A stretch of 64,000 bases of DNA from JAHJQZ01 sp963667595 (GTDB lineage Bacteria; Pseudomonadota; Alphaproteobacteria; Rhizobiales; Devosiaceae): contig CAXXWD010000002.1 of the NCBI GenBank assembly GCA_963667595.2, positions 1-64,000 of the forward strand. Reading direction: 5' to 3'. This document shows positions 17,215 to 27,464 of the stretch, piece after piece. Each line of letters opens with the position of its first letter. The stretch's first letter is position 1. The notes under the pieces are model-generated. The model saw only the letters and a list, made by a program, of their open reading frames with translations, was not told the DNA's origin and ran no database searches. A program made the position numbers and the translations under genes.

Positions 17215-17309
17215 CATGACCCCGAAAAGCGAGCGCCGGTTTCCGGAGGGGGTCATGCTTGGGGAAGACTCCATGACCCCGAAAAGCGAGCGCCGGTTTC
17301 CGGAGGGGG
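17215..17309. repeat. Two tandem 38-bp palindromic repeats between EIIA and HPr genes
   Basis: 17215-17252 and 17272-17309 are identical over 38 bases (CATGACCCCGAAAAGCGAGC then GCCGGTTTCCGGAGGGGG). The first copy is framed by GCATGACCCC and GGGGTCATGC, making a stable hairpin. It fills the whole EIIA-HPr gap and probably tunes expression of HPr relative to EIIA. Confidence 0.9.
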
Positions 17310-17337
17310 ATATGTCTTATCGAAGAGAGTTTGCGTG

Positions 17338-17661
17338 ATGCCGAATTCGGGTGTTGCAGATGTCGGACGCGCCATGTGCCAGCGCGTGCTGATCTGCAAC
17401 AAGAAGGGTCTACATGCGCGTGCTTCGGCGCGGTTCGTCAGAACGGCGGAATGCTTTGATGCCTCGATCAGCGTTGCCAAGGATGGCATCACCGTCGATG
17501 GCACCTCGATCATGGGCCTGATGATGCTGGCCGCGGGGCCGGGTTCGACCGTGTTCATCACCGCAAGGGGAGTCCAGGCGCGCGAAGCGCTCGAATCTCT
17601 GGTGGACCTGGTGACCAACGGCTTCGACGAGGATGCCGAAAGCGGCGGCGAAAGCGTGTAG
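17338..17661 (+). CDS. Phosphocarrier protein HPr (NPr-type)
   Basis: 107-residue HPr. The active His26 is in NKKGLHARASARFV, and the regulatory serine region TSIMGLMML matches the HprK target site. An extra ~13-residue N-terminal and acidic C-terminal tail (DEDAESGGESV) extend the usual ~88 residues. The ATG at 17338 was chosen; a GTG three bases earlier is possible. With HprK, EIIA-Man here and PtsN at 49738, only enzyme I-Ntr (ptsP) is missing from the window. Confidence 0.93.
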   Translation: MPNSGVADVGRAMCQRVLICNKKGLHARASARFVRTAECFDASISVAKDGITVDGTSIMGLMMLAAGPGSTVFITARGVQAREALESLVDLVTNGFDEDAESGGESV

Positions 17662-17880
17662 CGGAGCGGTCCCAAGCGCAGTGGCGGCCGGTTCGCCATC
17701 TGTTGGTGAAGGATATCGCGGTGGTTGACGCGTCGCCATGCGCCTCCGCCAGCAGGGAGTCGCCCCGCGACGTGATCGCGGGGTCCACTCGCAACGCAAA
17801 GAACGCAACAGCCCCTTTGGCTAAAGTGAGCTGCGCTGGATGAAATGACTCGCGCCGTGATAGGTTGCCGAAGCGAGTGG

Positions 17881-17900
17881 GTCCCGGCTTTCGCCGGGAC
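17881..17900. repeat. REP-like palindrome, family D (GTCCCGGC/GCCGGGAC)
   Basis: Perfect 8-bp stem with a TTTC loop, preceded by GCGAGTGG. Related to 31964-31988 and 50311-50345. Lies in the 388-base gap 17662-18049, which otherwise holds only a degenerate family A copy around 17975-18030. Confidence 0.75.
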
Positions 17901-18049
17901 GACATTGAAGAGCGTGCAAACGCCGATCAAACCAACGACCGCCGACATAATACGTGCTTTCTGAGGCGCAGTGGTGGCCGGTTTGCCGGTTTTGGAAAAT
18001 GCAAAAGGGTGACACCCCTTTTCCCGGAAGCAAAAAGGAACGAGGGGCC

Positions 18050-18580
18050 ATGATCGGACGCTTGTTTTCGGTGATAGGGGGCGTGGTTTTCGGGCTCGCC
18101 GCATCGCAGTTTCCTGAATTCGCCCAGCAATACGAACAGCGTCTCGGCGGCGCCGTCGACGAATTGCGCGTTATTGCCGAAAAATTCGACTCCGCGGCGG
18201 CCGAGGCCGGCTTGACGCGGGACCAGGCCCTGGGCACGTACGACGAGACCGAAAACGCCTTCCTCACCAAACAGGGTGCCAACATCGCCGCGACCCTTGA
18301 CCGCTACGCGCGTTTAAAAACCCAGCTCGCGGCGCTCGAGAACGCCAATATCGTCACCCGCGTCACCGATATGGCGCTTTATTACGATCCCGACATCGCC
18401 GCCGGGGCGATGGAAAGCTACAATCCGGCGGTGCCGGTCACCCAAGAAGGCTTCGTTTATGCCGGCGTCGGCGTTTTGGCAGGCTATTTTCTGTTCGCCG
18501 GTCTCGGCTGGGCCGGCGCCAAGCCGGTTCGGCGCTGGCAGCGCCGCCGCCATCGCCCCGCGTCGTCACCAAGGGCGTGA
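18050..18580 (+). CDS. DUF2937 family membrane protein
   Basis: 176 residues matching the DUF2937 layout: an N-terminal membrane segment (LFSVIGGVVFGLAASQFPEF), a central helical periplasmic-type region beginning YEQRLGGAVDELR, and a C-terminal membrane helix (GFVYAGVGVLAGYFLFAGLG) followed by a basic tail. Function unknown. It commonly neighbours HPr/ahcY in this order. The ATG at 18050 follows GAGGGG. Confidence 0.8.
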   Translation: MIGRLFSVIGGVVFGLAASQFPEFAQQYEQRLGGAVDELRVIAEKFDSAAAEAGLTRDQALGTYDETENAFLTKQGANIAATLDRYARLKTQLAALENANIVTRVTDMALYYDPDIAAGAMESYNPAVPVTQEGFVYAGVGVLAGYFLFAGLGWAGAKPVRRWQRRRHRPASSPRA

Positions 18581-18679
18581 TCCTCGGTATTTTTAGGGGA
18601 CGGCACGGACCGGCCGTTTATCCGGAAGCATGGCGGTTCAGCTACATGTTCGGGACATAAACATTTCTTTATATCATTA

Positions 18680-18708
18680 TTGTCTGATTCAGATTGGCCG
18701 CGTATAAC
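18680..18708 (+). promoter_or_regulatory. Sigma-70-type promoter of ahcY
   Basis: TTGTCT (18680-18685), a 17-base spacer and TATAAC (18703-18708). Predicts a ~140-nt leader before ahcY that contains a family A palindrome. The leader was compared by eye with SAH/SAM riboswitch cores and none was recognised. Confidence 0.6.
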
Positions 18709-18786
18709 CGCCGGACAATAGATCAGCACCGAAGCGTCTCCGGACGCCGAACGGGAAAACGGCCGGTCCCCCGGATCGGGTTTCCC

Positions 18787-18816
18787 GCGAAGCGGATACC
18801 GGTTTTCCGGTTCGGA
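18787..18816. repeat. Dispersed palindrome family A copy in the ahcY leader
   Basis: GCGAAGCGGATACCGGTTTT then CCGGTTCGG, about 40 bases before the ahcY start. Same core as 11684-11729. Confidence 0.7.
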
Positions 18817-18854
18817 CATGTCACCACGTCAAGATACGAGAAGCGGAGACTTTC

Positions 18855-20249
<1,395 letters not shown>

Positions 20250-20275
20250 GCTCTTAAGAGTTCGACAAAGAACAG

Positions 20276-20336
20276 CCCCCTCTCCCTCCCCCTTGACGGG
20301 GAGGAGGCGCATAGCGGGGTCGGATGGGGTGGGGGG
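20276..20336. repeat. REP-like element, family E (CCTCCCCCTTGACGGGGAGG)
   Basis: Hairpin CCTCCC...GGGAGG with a CCTTGACG loop, then a G-rich tail (GGTCGGATGGGGTGGGG). A shorter relative is at 32077-32103, and a degenerate one at about 54815-54875. Lies just after ahcY. Confidence 0.7.
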
Positions 20337-20492
20337 TTACAAGCGCCAGCGGTCTTTCCCTCCTCTGGCAAAGTCCAGGCGCTAAGCTTCGCTGAACCCA
20401 AGGCCTTGCATCGCTCTAAAAAAAAGAGAGATGGCCGACCGCGATTTGGTTAACTTTGCGTTTCGCAAAAATGCGTTTTCCACAAGACAAAG

Positions 20493-20535
20493 GCATGCGT
20501 TCTGAATCACCCGGAACGCATGCTTTCTTTTTTTC
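20493..20535 (+). terminator. Strong rho-independent terminator
   Basis: Perfect 10-bp stem GCATGCGTTC/GAACGCATGC followed by TTTCTTTTTTTC. It is about 240 bases after the ahcY stop, so it ends either a long ahcY 3' UTR or a small transcript from the 20340-20490 interval. It overlaps the first possible ATG for divL (20520), which argues that divL starts downstream. Confidence 0.85.
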
Positions 20536-20542
20536 AATCCGA

Positions 20543-20570
20543 GGCGGCTGTGCAAAATGGCACAGCCGCC
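20543..20570. promoter_or_regulatory. Perfect 11-bp hairpin upstream of divL
   Basis: GGCGGCTGTGC-AAAATG-GCACAGCCGCC, eight bases after the preceding terminator. The role is unknown; candidates are a minus-strand terminator or a protein-binding palindrome. Confidence 0.5.
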
Positions 20571-20708
20571 ATTTCTCCCCTTCAACCCGATTCCAGCGGC
20601 GTCTATTGTATTAGTGATTCGACGGCAGGTTGGGTTGGTACTCCGTCGGTCATAGCGCTCGGCGGCGGGCGTAACAAGAAACGTGCAGTGTGGGCAAAGG
20701 GGTGCGGC

Positions 20709-23159
20709 ATGCGGCAGGCATGGCTCCGTAAAGGTGTGGGATTCGGCGTTGCAGGCGCTCCCGTACTGGGGCTTTTTTCCGCATTTCCCGCCAAGGCCGC
20801 CAGCTTTTCTTCCGCTTCCATCGCCGGTGCCGCGCCTCTGGCCATTGCCGCCGGTGTCGTTGGTTTCGGTCTGGCCTCGGCCTTTCTGCTGATCCGCGCA
20901 AGTCGGCGCGATCGCAGGCTAGCGGGACGCGCTATGGTGCAGTCGGCGCGTCTAAGGGCCGAACTCGACCAGAGCCAGGCCATCCTCGAAGGCATGCCGG
21001 AGGTCACGGTGCGCTGGAGCGATGCCTCCACGAGCCCGGCCATATTCGGTCATCTGGCCTCGGTCCTGCCGTCCGGTACGGATCATGAGGGTGTGCTCGA
21101 TTTCAGGCGCTGGCTTACCGAATCCGATGCCGAGGTGCTGCGCCTTTGCGTGACCCGGTTGAGAACGGCGGGAGAGCCTTTCGATATCGGGTTCGACATG
21201 CTTGATGGCCGCCCGGTTTTCGCCATCGGTCGCGCCATCGGTGGCTTTTCCGTTTTGCGGTTGCGCGCGGGCACCGACGAAGCGGCCAGCGCCGCTTCGA
21301 TCGAACGCCGCCGGCTTGCCGACTGCACCACCGCCGAAAACCTGTTCGCCCGGCTCGATCTGCCGACCCTGGTCTGGTCCGCGCTCAAGGGCACCGCGTC
21401 GGCCAACCGCGCCGCGCGGGCGCTGGCCCAGGATCTCGACCGCGAGCAGATCTTTTCGGAGACCGATCACGCATCCCATCTCAAGGCCCTGGCCAAATTC
21501 GGCGGGGCTACCGTTCTTTCCAATGTCGAGATCGGCGCGCGCCGGTTCGATATCGCCTTGAGCACCGTTTCGGACGGCTATGTCGCCTGCCTGATGCCCG
21601 TCGTTTCATCCGCGATCGCGGCCGCCACCACCACGGTCGCCGAAATCGGCGCGGTGATCGATGCGATCGAACGGCCGGTTGCCGTGTTCGACGGCCGTCG
21701 TCAGCTGATCCGCGCCAATCGCGCCTATGCGGAGTTCTGGCAGCTCGAAGCCAATTATCTGAAAGCCGGCACGTTCGAGCAATCCATGCTCGACCGCATC
21801 CGCACCAAGGGTCTGTTGCCGGCCGAAGTCGACTATCGTGCCTGGCGTACCGAACACCTCAAATCCTATGCCCTCACCGAACCGCGCGAAACCCTCTGGC
21901 ACCTGCCCGATGGGCGGGCCGTCAACGTCTCGGCGGTGCCGATGTCGGCCGGCGGCGTTATTTATGTCTTCAACGATCTGACGGAACGGCTGGCGCTCGA
22001 AACCCGCTACAATGCACTCAACCGTGTGCAGAACGAGACGCTCAATGCCCTGCGCGAGGGCGTGGCGGTGTTCGGCACCAACGGAAGGCTGACCTTGGCC
22101 AATCCGCGCCTGTCGAGCCTGTTCAAACTACCGATCAACGTTTTGACGCGTCACCCGCATATCGACGAGATTTCAGCCATTTGTGCCGATGCCATGCCCG
22201 AGGACGGCGCTGCGATCTGGGCCAATCTCAAGGATGTGGTCATCGACCTCAATCCGGTCCGGGCCGACCGGACGGGACGTATCCGCCGTGCCGATGGACG
22301 GCTGATTGACTGGGCGGCCATCCGCCTGCCCGACGGGCAGACCATGCTCACCTTTTCCGACGTCACCGAAAGCGCCAATTACCAGCAGGTGCTCAAGGAG
22401 CGCAACGACGCCCTGGTCACGGCCGATCACCTCAAGGACGCCTTCGTTCAGAACGTCTCCTACGAGTTCCGCTCGCCGCTGACCAATATCATCGGGTTTG
22501 CCGAGCTTCTTGCCTCGGGCGGGGCTGGCGAACTCAACGAACGCCAGAAATCCTATACCGAGTATATCCGCGCCTCTTCGACGACGCTCGGCGTGCTGAT
22601 TGACAACATTCTCGATCTCGCCACCGTCGACGCCGGCATCGCCCAGCTCGATCTGGCGCCGCAAAACGTCGTCGCACTGGTCGACAAGGCGCGTGCCGGG
22701 CTTGCTGCCTCTTTTGCGGCGGGGACGGATGTCGTGCCGTACAATCTCAAGATCGACATCGATCCCGACCTGCCCGAATTCGTCGCCGATGGCACCCGGC
22801 TGGTGCAGGTGCTCTACAATCTTTTGTCGAGCGCCGCCCGTTATGCCACCGATGATTCGGAGATCCATTTGAGGGTGACCTCGCGCGGCGACGACCGCAT
22901 TCTCTTCATTTTCGAAGACGACGGCACCACGCTGCCGGCCGAGGTCAAGGCGACACTGACTCAGCGTTTCGACGGCGGGCTGAACGAAGGACGTCAGCGC
23001 GGCGCGGGCCTCGGGCTCACCATCGTCAGGAGTTTCGTACATCTGCATGGCGGCACGCTCTCGATCGAGGAGCGTGACCCGCGCGGCACCCGTATCACGG
23101 TCAACCTGCCGGCGCGCTGCGATGAGGTGGCGGTCAGCCAGCCCGGCGCCGCCGAATGA
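20709..23159 (+). CDS. divL: Cell-cycle pseudo-histidine kinase DivL
   Basis: 816 residues. There are two N-terminal hydrophobic segments (about residues 10-25 and 42-62), PAS-like domains across roughly 100-560, and a kinase core. In the H-box, NVSYEFRSPLTNIIGFAELL, tyrosine (Tyr585) replaces the phospho-acceptor histidine, the hallmark of DivL, which controls CckA/CtrA through DivK~P instead of acting as an ordinary kinase. The C-terminal ATPase-like domain has a weakened N-box (LYNLLSSAARYA) but keeps GLGLTI. The ATG at 20709 follows AAAGGGG; longer starts (back to 20520) run through a terminator. Overlaps tsaE by four bases. Confidence 0.9.
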   Translation: MRQAWLRKGVGFGVAGAPVLGLFSAFPAKAASFSSASIAGAAPLAIAAGVVGFGLASAFLLIRASRRDRRLAGRAMVQSARLRAELDQSQAILEGMPEVTVRWSDASTSPAIFGHLASVLPSGTDHEGVLDFRRWLTESDAEVLRLCVTRLRTAGEPFDIGFDMLDGRPVFAIGRAIGGFSVLRLRAGTDEAASAASIERRRLADCTTAENLFARLDLPTLVWSALKGTASANRAARALAQDLDREQIFSETDHASHLKALAKFGGATVLSNVEIGARRFDIALSTVSDGYVACLMPVVSSAIAAATTTVAEIGAVIDAIERPVAVFDGRRQLIRANRAYAEFWQLEANYLKAGTFEQSMLDRIRTKGLLPAEVDYRAWRTEHLKSYALTEPRETLWHLPDGRAVNVSAVPMSAGGVIYVFNDLTERLALETRYNALNRVQNETLNALREGVAVFGTNGRLTLANPRLSSLFKLPINVLTRHPHIDEISAICADAMPEDGAAIWANLKDVVIDLNPVRADRTGRIRRADGRLIDWAAIRLPDGQTMLTFSDVTESANYQQVLKERNDALVTADHLKDAFVQNVSYEFRSPLTNIIGFAELLASGGAGELNERQKSYTEYIRASSTTLGVLIDNILDLATVDAGIAQLDLAPQNVVALVDKARAGLAASFAAGTDVVPYNLKIDIDPDLPEFVADGTRLVQVLYNLLSSAARYATDDSEIHLRVTSRGDDRILFIFEDDGTTLPAEVKATLTQRFDGGLNEGRQRGAGLGLTIVRSFVHLHGGTLSIEERDPRGTRITVNLPARCDEVAVSQPGAAE

Positions 23160-23635
23160 TTGTGCCCGAACCGGCGCCCGTCCTCTTTCACCTTGAAAAC
23201 GAAGCCGCAACGGTCCGGCTCGGGACCGGAATCGCCGCCCGGCTCGTGCCCGGCATGCTGGTTTTGCTCGACGGCGATCTCGGCACTGGCAAGACGGCCT
23301 TGGCCCGCGCCATCGTCCGGGCACTCGTCGAAAACCCCGATCTCGATGTGCCGTCGCCGAGTTTCGCGCTGGTCCAGCCCTATGAACGACGCGACGGGGT
23401 TCCGGTGCTTCACGCCGATCTTTACCGGCTGGTCGATGCCTCTGAAACGCGGGAACTTGGCCTTTTCGACGACGACGACGCCATCGTTCTTGTCGAGTGG
23501 CCGGATCGCGATCCGGGCCTTTTCGACGATGCCGATCTGGTTATCGCGCTGGAACAGGGCGAAGGCGAGACGGCACGAACCCTGCGGCTGACTTCGCCGA
23601 GCGGGCGGTTCGATTGCGCGGCGCTGACAGCGTAA
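23156..23635 (+). CDS. tsaE: tRNA threonylcarbamoyladenosine biosynthesis ATPase TsaE
   Basis: 159-residue TsaE, required with TsaB/TsaD for the t6A37 modification of ANN-decoding tRNAs. The P-loop is GDLGTGKTALARA, followed by PSPSFALVQPYE and the HADLYRL segment. In many Hyphomicrobiales this protein continues into a C-terminal aminoglycoside-phosphotransferase-like (AmgK) domain; here it ends after the TsaE domain, and murU starts only 45 bases later. It starts within divL's stop (ATGA). Confidence 0.93.
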   Translation: MIVPEPAPVLFHLENEAATVRLGTGIAARLVPGMLVLLDGDLGTGKTALARAIVRALVENPDLDVPSPSFALVQPYERRDGVPVLHADLYRLVDASETRELGLFDDDDAIVLVEWPDRDPGLFDDADLVIALEQGEGETARTLRLTSPSGRFDCAALTA

Positions 23636-23679
23636 TGACGGCGCGTGCCGATCGGCTCAAATCGTGAAAGACTTCCGGC

Positions 23680-24402
23680 ATGACAACGCGATTCCCGCTC
23701 GATGCGATTCTGCTTGCCGCCGGTCTCGGAACACGGCTGAGGCCATTGACGCTGAGCCGACCCAAACCGCTGGTGCCGGTTGCCGGCGTGCCGCTGATCG
23801 AACGGGTAATTGCGGGTTTTGCCGCCGAAGGGGTGACGCGTTTTGCCGTCAACGCCCATTATCTCGCCGATCAGATGGAAACGGCCGTCGCTGCCTTGCC
23901 GACGCATTTTCCCGGCGCGGACTTCTTTGTGTCGCGCGAAAATGGCAATCTTCTCGATACTGGCGGCGGTGCGAAAAAGGCCCTGTCGCTCGTTGAAAGC
24001 GATCCCGTTCTTGTCGCCAACACCGATGCCTTCTGGCAGGCAGGCAAGGATGTGCCGCTTCGCCATATGACGGCGCGGCACGACGAAAAACCCGATGGCA
24101 TCGTGCTTCTTTGCGCCGATCCGGCCCGTGCGCTCGGATTTCGCCGTAGCCACGATTTTTACCTCGATCCGTCGGGGACCATCACGCCGGACAGGGGTCG
24201 GCCGGTCATTTATGCCGGAGTGGCGCTTCTGCAACGAACCTGGTTTTCGGGCACACCAGAGGGGCCATTTTCCCTCAACCGCATCTTTGAAAAGGCGTTG
24301 GCCGGGAACAGGCTTTATGGCGTTCTGCTCGAAACCGACTGGTATCATATCGGCGATCCAGACGCGCTCGCCGAAGCCGAATCCCTTATCGGGAAAGGCT
24401 AG
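23680..24402 (+). CDS. murU: MurNAc-1-phosphate uridylyltransferase MurU-like nucleotidyltransferase
   Basis: 240-residue sugar-phosphate nucleotidyltransferase. The NTP-binding LLAAGLGTRLRPLTLSRPKP opens the protein, the metal-site Asp is in LVANTDAFW, and VIYAGVALL with WYHIGDPDALAEAE closes the fold. Its position in tsaE-(amgK)-murU-addB matches the peptidoglycan-recycling MurU of alphaproteobacteria, which makes UDP-MurNAc from MurNAc-1-P. The partner kinase AmgK is absent here. The substrate is assigned from context. Confidence 0.82.
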   Translation: MTTRFPLDAILLAAGLGTRLRPLTLSRPKPLVPVAGVPLIERVIAGFAAEGVTRFAVNAHYLADQMETAVAALPTHFPGADFFVSRENGNLLDTGGGAKKALSLVESDPVLVANTDAFWQAGKDVPLRHMTARHDEKPDGIVLLCADPARALGFRRSHDFYLDPSGTITPDRGRPVIYAGVALLQRTWFSGTPEGPFSLNRIFEKALAGNRLYGVLLETDWYHIGDPDALAEAESLIGKG

Positions 24403-24405
24403 ATC

Positions 24406-27400
24406 ATGGCTCGTCCCCGGCTCTTCACCATCGCCCCGCACGCGCCGTTTCTTGCAACGCTGGTGGCGCGTATCGGTGACGGCACGTTGCCCCGGCCCGA
24501 GCCGTCGCCCTTCGGGTTGGCCGATCTCACCATTCTGGTGCCAACGCGGCGTGCCCGTACCGCGCTTGCCGATGCTTTTCTCGCCACCGGTGGACCGGCT
24601 CTCTATTTGCCCGATATCCGCGCGCTCGGCGATACGGATACCGCCGAACTGCCTTTCCTGCCGCCCTATGATGCCGGGCCGTTGCCGCTGCCGGTCGGGC
24701 TCAACGAAAGGCGGCTGACGCTGGCGCGGCTCGTCGCGCACTGGATCGATGCCGAACAGGGAACGGCGTTCAACGCGTCCGGATTCGCCTCGCCGCCGAG
24801 TCCGGGCGAAATTCTGGCGCTTGCCGATGCACTCGGGTCCTTGATCGATGCTTGCCATACCGAGGGTGTGCCGATTTCGGCCTTCCGGACCCTCGCCACA
24901 GAAAAGGATCTGTCCGAGCATTGGCAGCGGTCTTTGACGTTTCTCGATATCGCGCTTGCCGCCTGGCCGGCGCATCTCGCGGAAAACGGCAAGGCCGATA
25001 TGGCGCAGATCCGCGATCTTCTTCTCGACCGCCTGACGGCGGCGGTGCCGCACCTGTTCGGGACCCGGCCAGTGATCGCCGCCGGGTCCACCGGCTCGGT
25101 GCCGGCGACGGCGCGGCTTCTCGCCGCCATCGCCCGCCTGCCCAATGGCGCGCTCGTCCTGCCCGGCCTCGATCCCGGGCTCGATGCCGAAACCCACGCC
25201 CTTTTGCTCGATACCAGGGGCACGCCGCATGGCGCGCCGCAATACGGACTGGCGCGGCTTCTCGAGCGGCTTGGCGCCGTTTTCGGCGAAGTCACGGAAC
25301 TGGCATCGGCCGGCTCCAGCCGGACGTTCGCCGTGCGCAAGGCGCTGGCTTTGGCGGAGGAAACCGGGACCTGGCCCGAAACGCGCACTGCGTTGGCCGA
25401 AAGCGGCGCCTTCGATAATATCGCCATCGCCGCCGCCCGTAACGAGGACGAAGAGGCGCGCGCCGTCGCCATGGCGGCGCGGGAAGCGGCGGAAGGAAAG
25501 GGCAAATCGGTCCGGCATCATTACCCCGGATCGCACGCTCGCCCGTCGCATTGGCGCCGAGTTGCGGCGCTTCGGCATCAGCGTCGATGATGCCGCCGGC
25601 ACGCCGCTTCTGCAGTCGCGGGCAGGGCGGCTGGTGCGCGACGCCATCGCCGTCGTTGCCGAAAACTGGGCGTCGGTGCCGCTTGTCGCCCTGTTGCGCA
25701 ATCGCAATGTTTCGCTCGCCCGCCCGCGCGCCGAAATCGGACGCCTGACCGATCTTGTCGAACTGGGCCTGTTGCGTGGCCAGCGACTGGCGCCGGGTCC
25801 GGAGGGTCTCAAAGCCGGCCTTGCCGCCAGTCTCGCCGGCGGTCTCGACCACCCGGCCAGAAAGCTGACCGAAACCGAAGCCGAGGCCGTGGCCGATCTG
25901 ATCGAAGCCATAAGCAGCGCGCTCGGCGCCTCTGACCAGGCTTTTCGAGTCGAAGGGCTATTTCGCCGCCGACCTCGCCGTCGGCCTCGGCGAGGTCTTT
26001 GACGCGTTGACGGGCGCCGGGTCTGTCGAAGAGGTGAGCCCGGAGGGGGACCGAGGAGCTGCGCCGCTGGATCGGAGACATCACGGCTCTGCCCGGACTC
26101 GGCCCGCGATTCGACGGGGTTCATCTGGCGGAAAGCTTCGCGGGTCTGATTGCCGGCCTTTCCGTCAGGTCGCCGGCGACCGACACCGGAGGCATCGCCC
26201 TGCTCGGTCTGTTGGAAGCGCGTCTTCTTCACTTCGATTTCGCCATCCTTGCCGGGCTTAACGAAACCGTCTGGCCGGCGCCGGCCCGATCCGGGGGCCC
26301 TTTCTGTCGCGCAACATGACGATCGCGCTCGGTCTCGAACCGGAGGAGCGCCGGCAGGGCCAGATGGCGCATGATTTTGAAATGGCGCTCGGCGCGCCCG
26401 AAACCGTGCTCATGCTGGCCGAGCGCATCGGCACATCGCCGGCGCTTTCGTCGCGGCTTTTGCAGCGGCTCGAAACCTATGCGGGCGAAAAGGCAGCGGC
26501 AAAGATGCGCGCGCGCGCGGTGCCCGTTACCTTCTGGCGGCGCGGGCGCTCGATGCCGTGCCGGCGGTGGTGCCAGCGCTGCGGCCGATGCCCAATCCGC
26601 CGGTCAATCTGAGGCCGCGCTCCCTGACGGTTACCGATATCGAAAAGCTCGTGCGCTCGCCTTACGAGCTTTACGCCAAATATGTGCTCAGGCTTCTTCC
26701 GATCGACGCGCTCGGCGCCGATGCCGATTTGAGCGAGCGCGGCACGCTGATCCACAAGGTCATGGCGAACTGGGCCGAAAGCGGCAGCGATCCAGCCGCG
26801 CCCGATGCGCTCGAGACGTTCCTGACCATTGCCGATGGCGTCTTTATCAGGCTCGAAACCCTGCCGGCGCGCCGTGCCGTCTGGCGTCACCGTCTTGCCG
26901 TTCAGGGGGAAAACTTCCTCGCCTTCGAGGCCGGGCGCGCCGCGCGCCTCGCCTGGCGCAAACCGGAAATCGACGGATCATGGTCGTTCCCGGTCGAAGA
27001 CGCGCATTTCACCTTGCGCGGCCGTGCGGATCGCATTGACCGGATGAAAGACGGCTCCTACGAGATCCTCGATTTCAAAACCGGTTCGGTGCCCACTCCG
27101 GCCGAAATGAAGCAGCTGCTCGCGCCGCAATTGCTGGCGGAAGCCAAGCTCGTGGCCGAGGGCGGTTTCGCACCCGATCTGCCGGCCGGTCCGGTTTCGG
27201 CCCTGACCTATCTGCGCCTGCCGGCCGATCCCATGGGGTTCGAACAAAAGCCCTTCACCGTCGAAAAAGGCGCGAGCATCGAAGAAACTGTCGAGGCCCT
27301 GTTCGCCCGGCTGCAACGGAGTCTGGCCACCTATATGCTGCGCGAGACGCCTTTGGCGCCGGATATCCTGCCCAAAAAAAAACCTCACCTATGCCGGCGA

Positions 27401-27464
27401 TTACGATCATTTGTCGCGCCGGGCGGAATGGGCGGCCGAGGACGAGGCGGAGGACGAGCCATGA
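24406..27464 (+). pseudogene. addB: Double-strand break repair protein AddB, reading frame broken seven times
   Basis: AddB joins AddA as helicase-nuclease for recombinational repair. The protein starts MARPRLFTIAPHAPFLATLV and ends NLTYAGDYDHLSRR...EDEP with a TGA at 27462-27464, but the frame moves at seven places: 25512-25513 (extra C), about 25931 (extra T), G5 at 26045-26049, CCC at 26285-26287, G5 at 26293-26297, (CG)6 at 26508-26519 (two extra bases) and A9 at 27374-27382. Removing these eight bases gives exactly 1017 codons, the normal size, with the nuclease motif (YEILDFKTGSVPT) intact. All events are insertions, mostly in short runs, so sequencing error is at least as likely as decay. 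Confidence 0.88.

Noticed and set aside
18709..18854. SAH/SAM riboswitch in the ahcY leader
   Set aside because: The ~140-nt leader contains a dispersed palindrome, and I could not find the conserved riboswitch core sequences.
20520..20708. divL start at the ATG 20520
   Set aside because: It lies within the terminator and a perfect hairpin follows. The ATG at 20709 has a ribosome-binding site and starts the N-terminal membrane segment.
23422..26232. 936-codon open frame antisense to tsaE, murU and addB
   Set aside because: High-GC DNA leaves long antisense frames. The translation is Arg/Gly-rich without motifs, while the sense strand encodes recognised proteins.
25505..27385. Programmed frameshifting in addB
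   Set aside because: Seven shifts, all of the added-base type and at unrelated sequences, are far more than any known programmed system uses.
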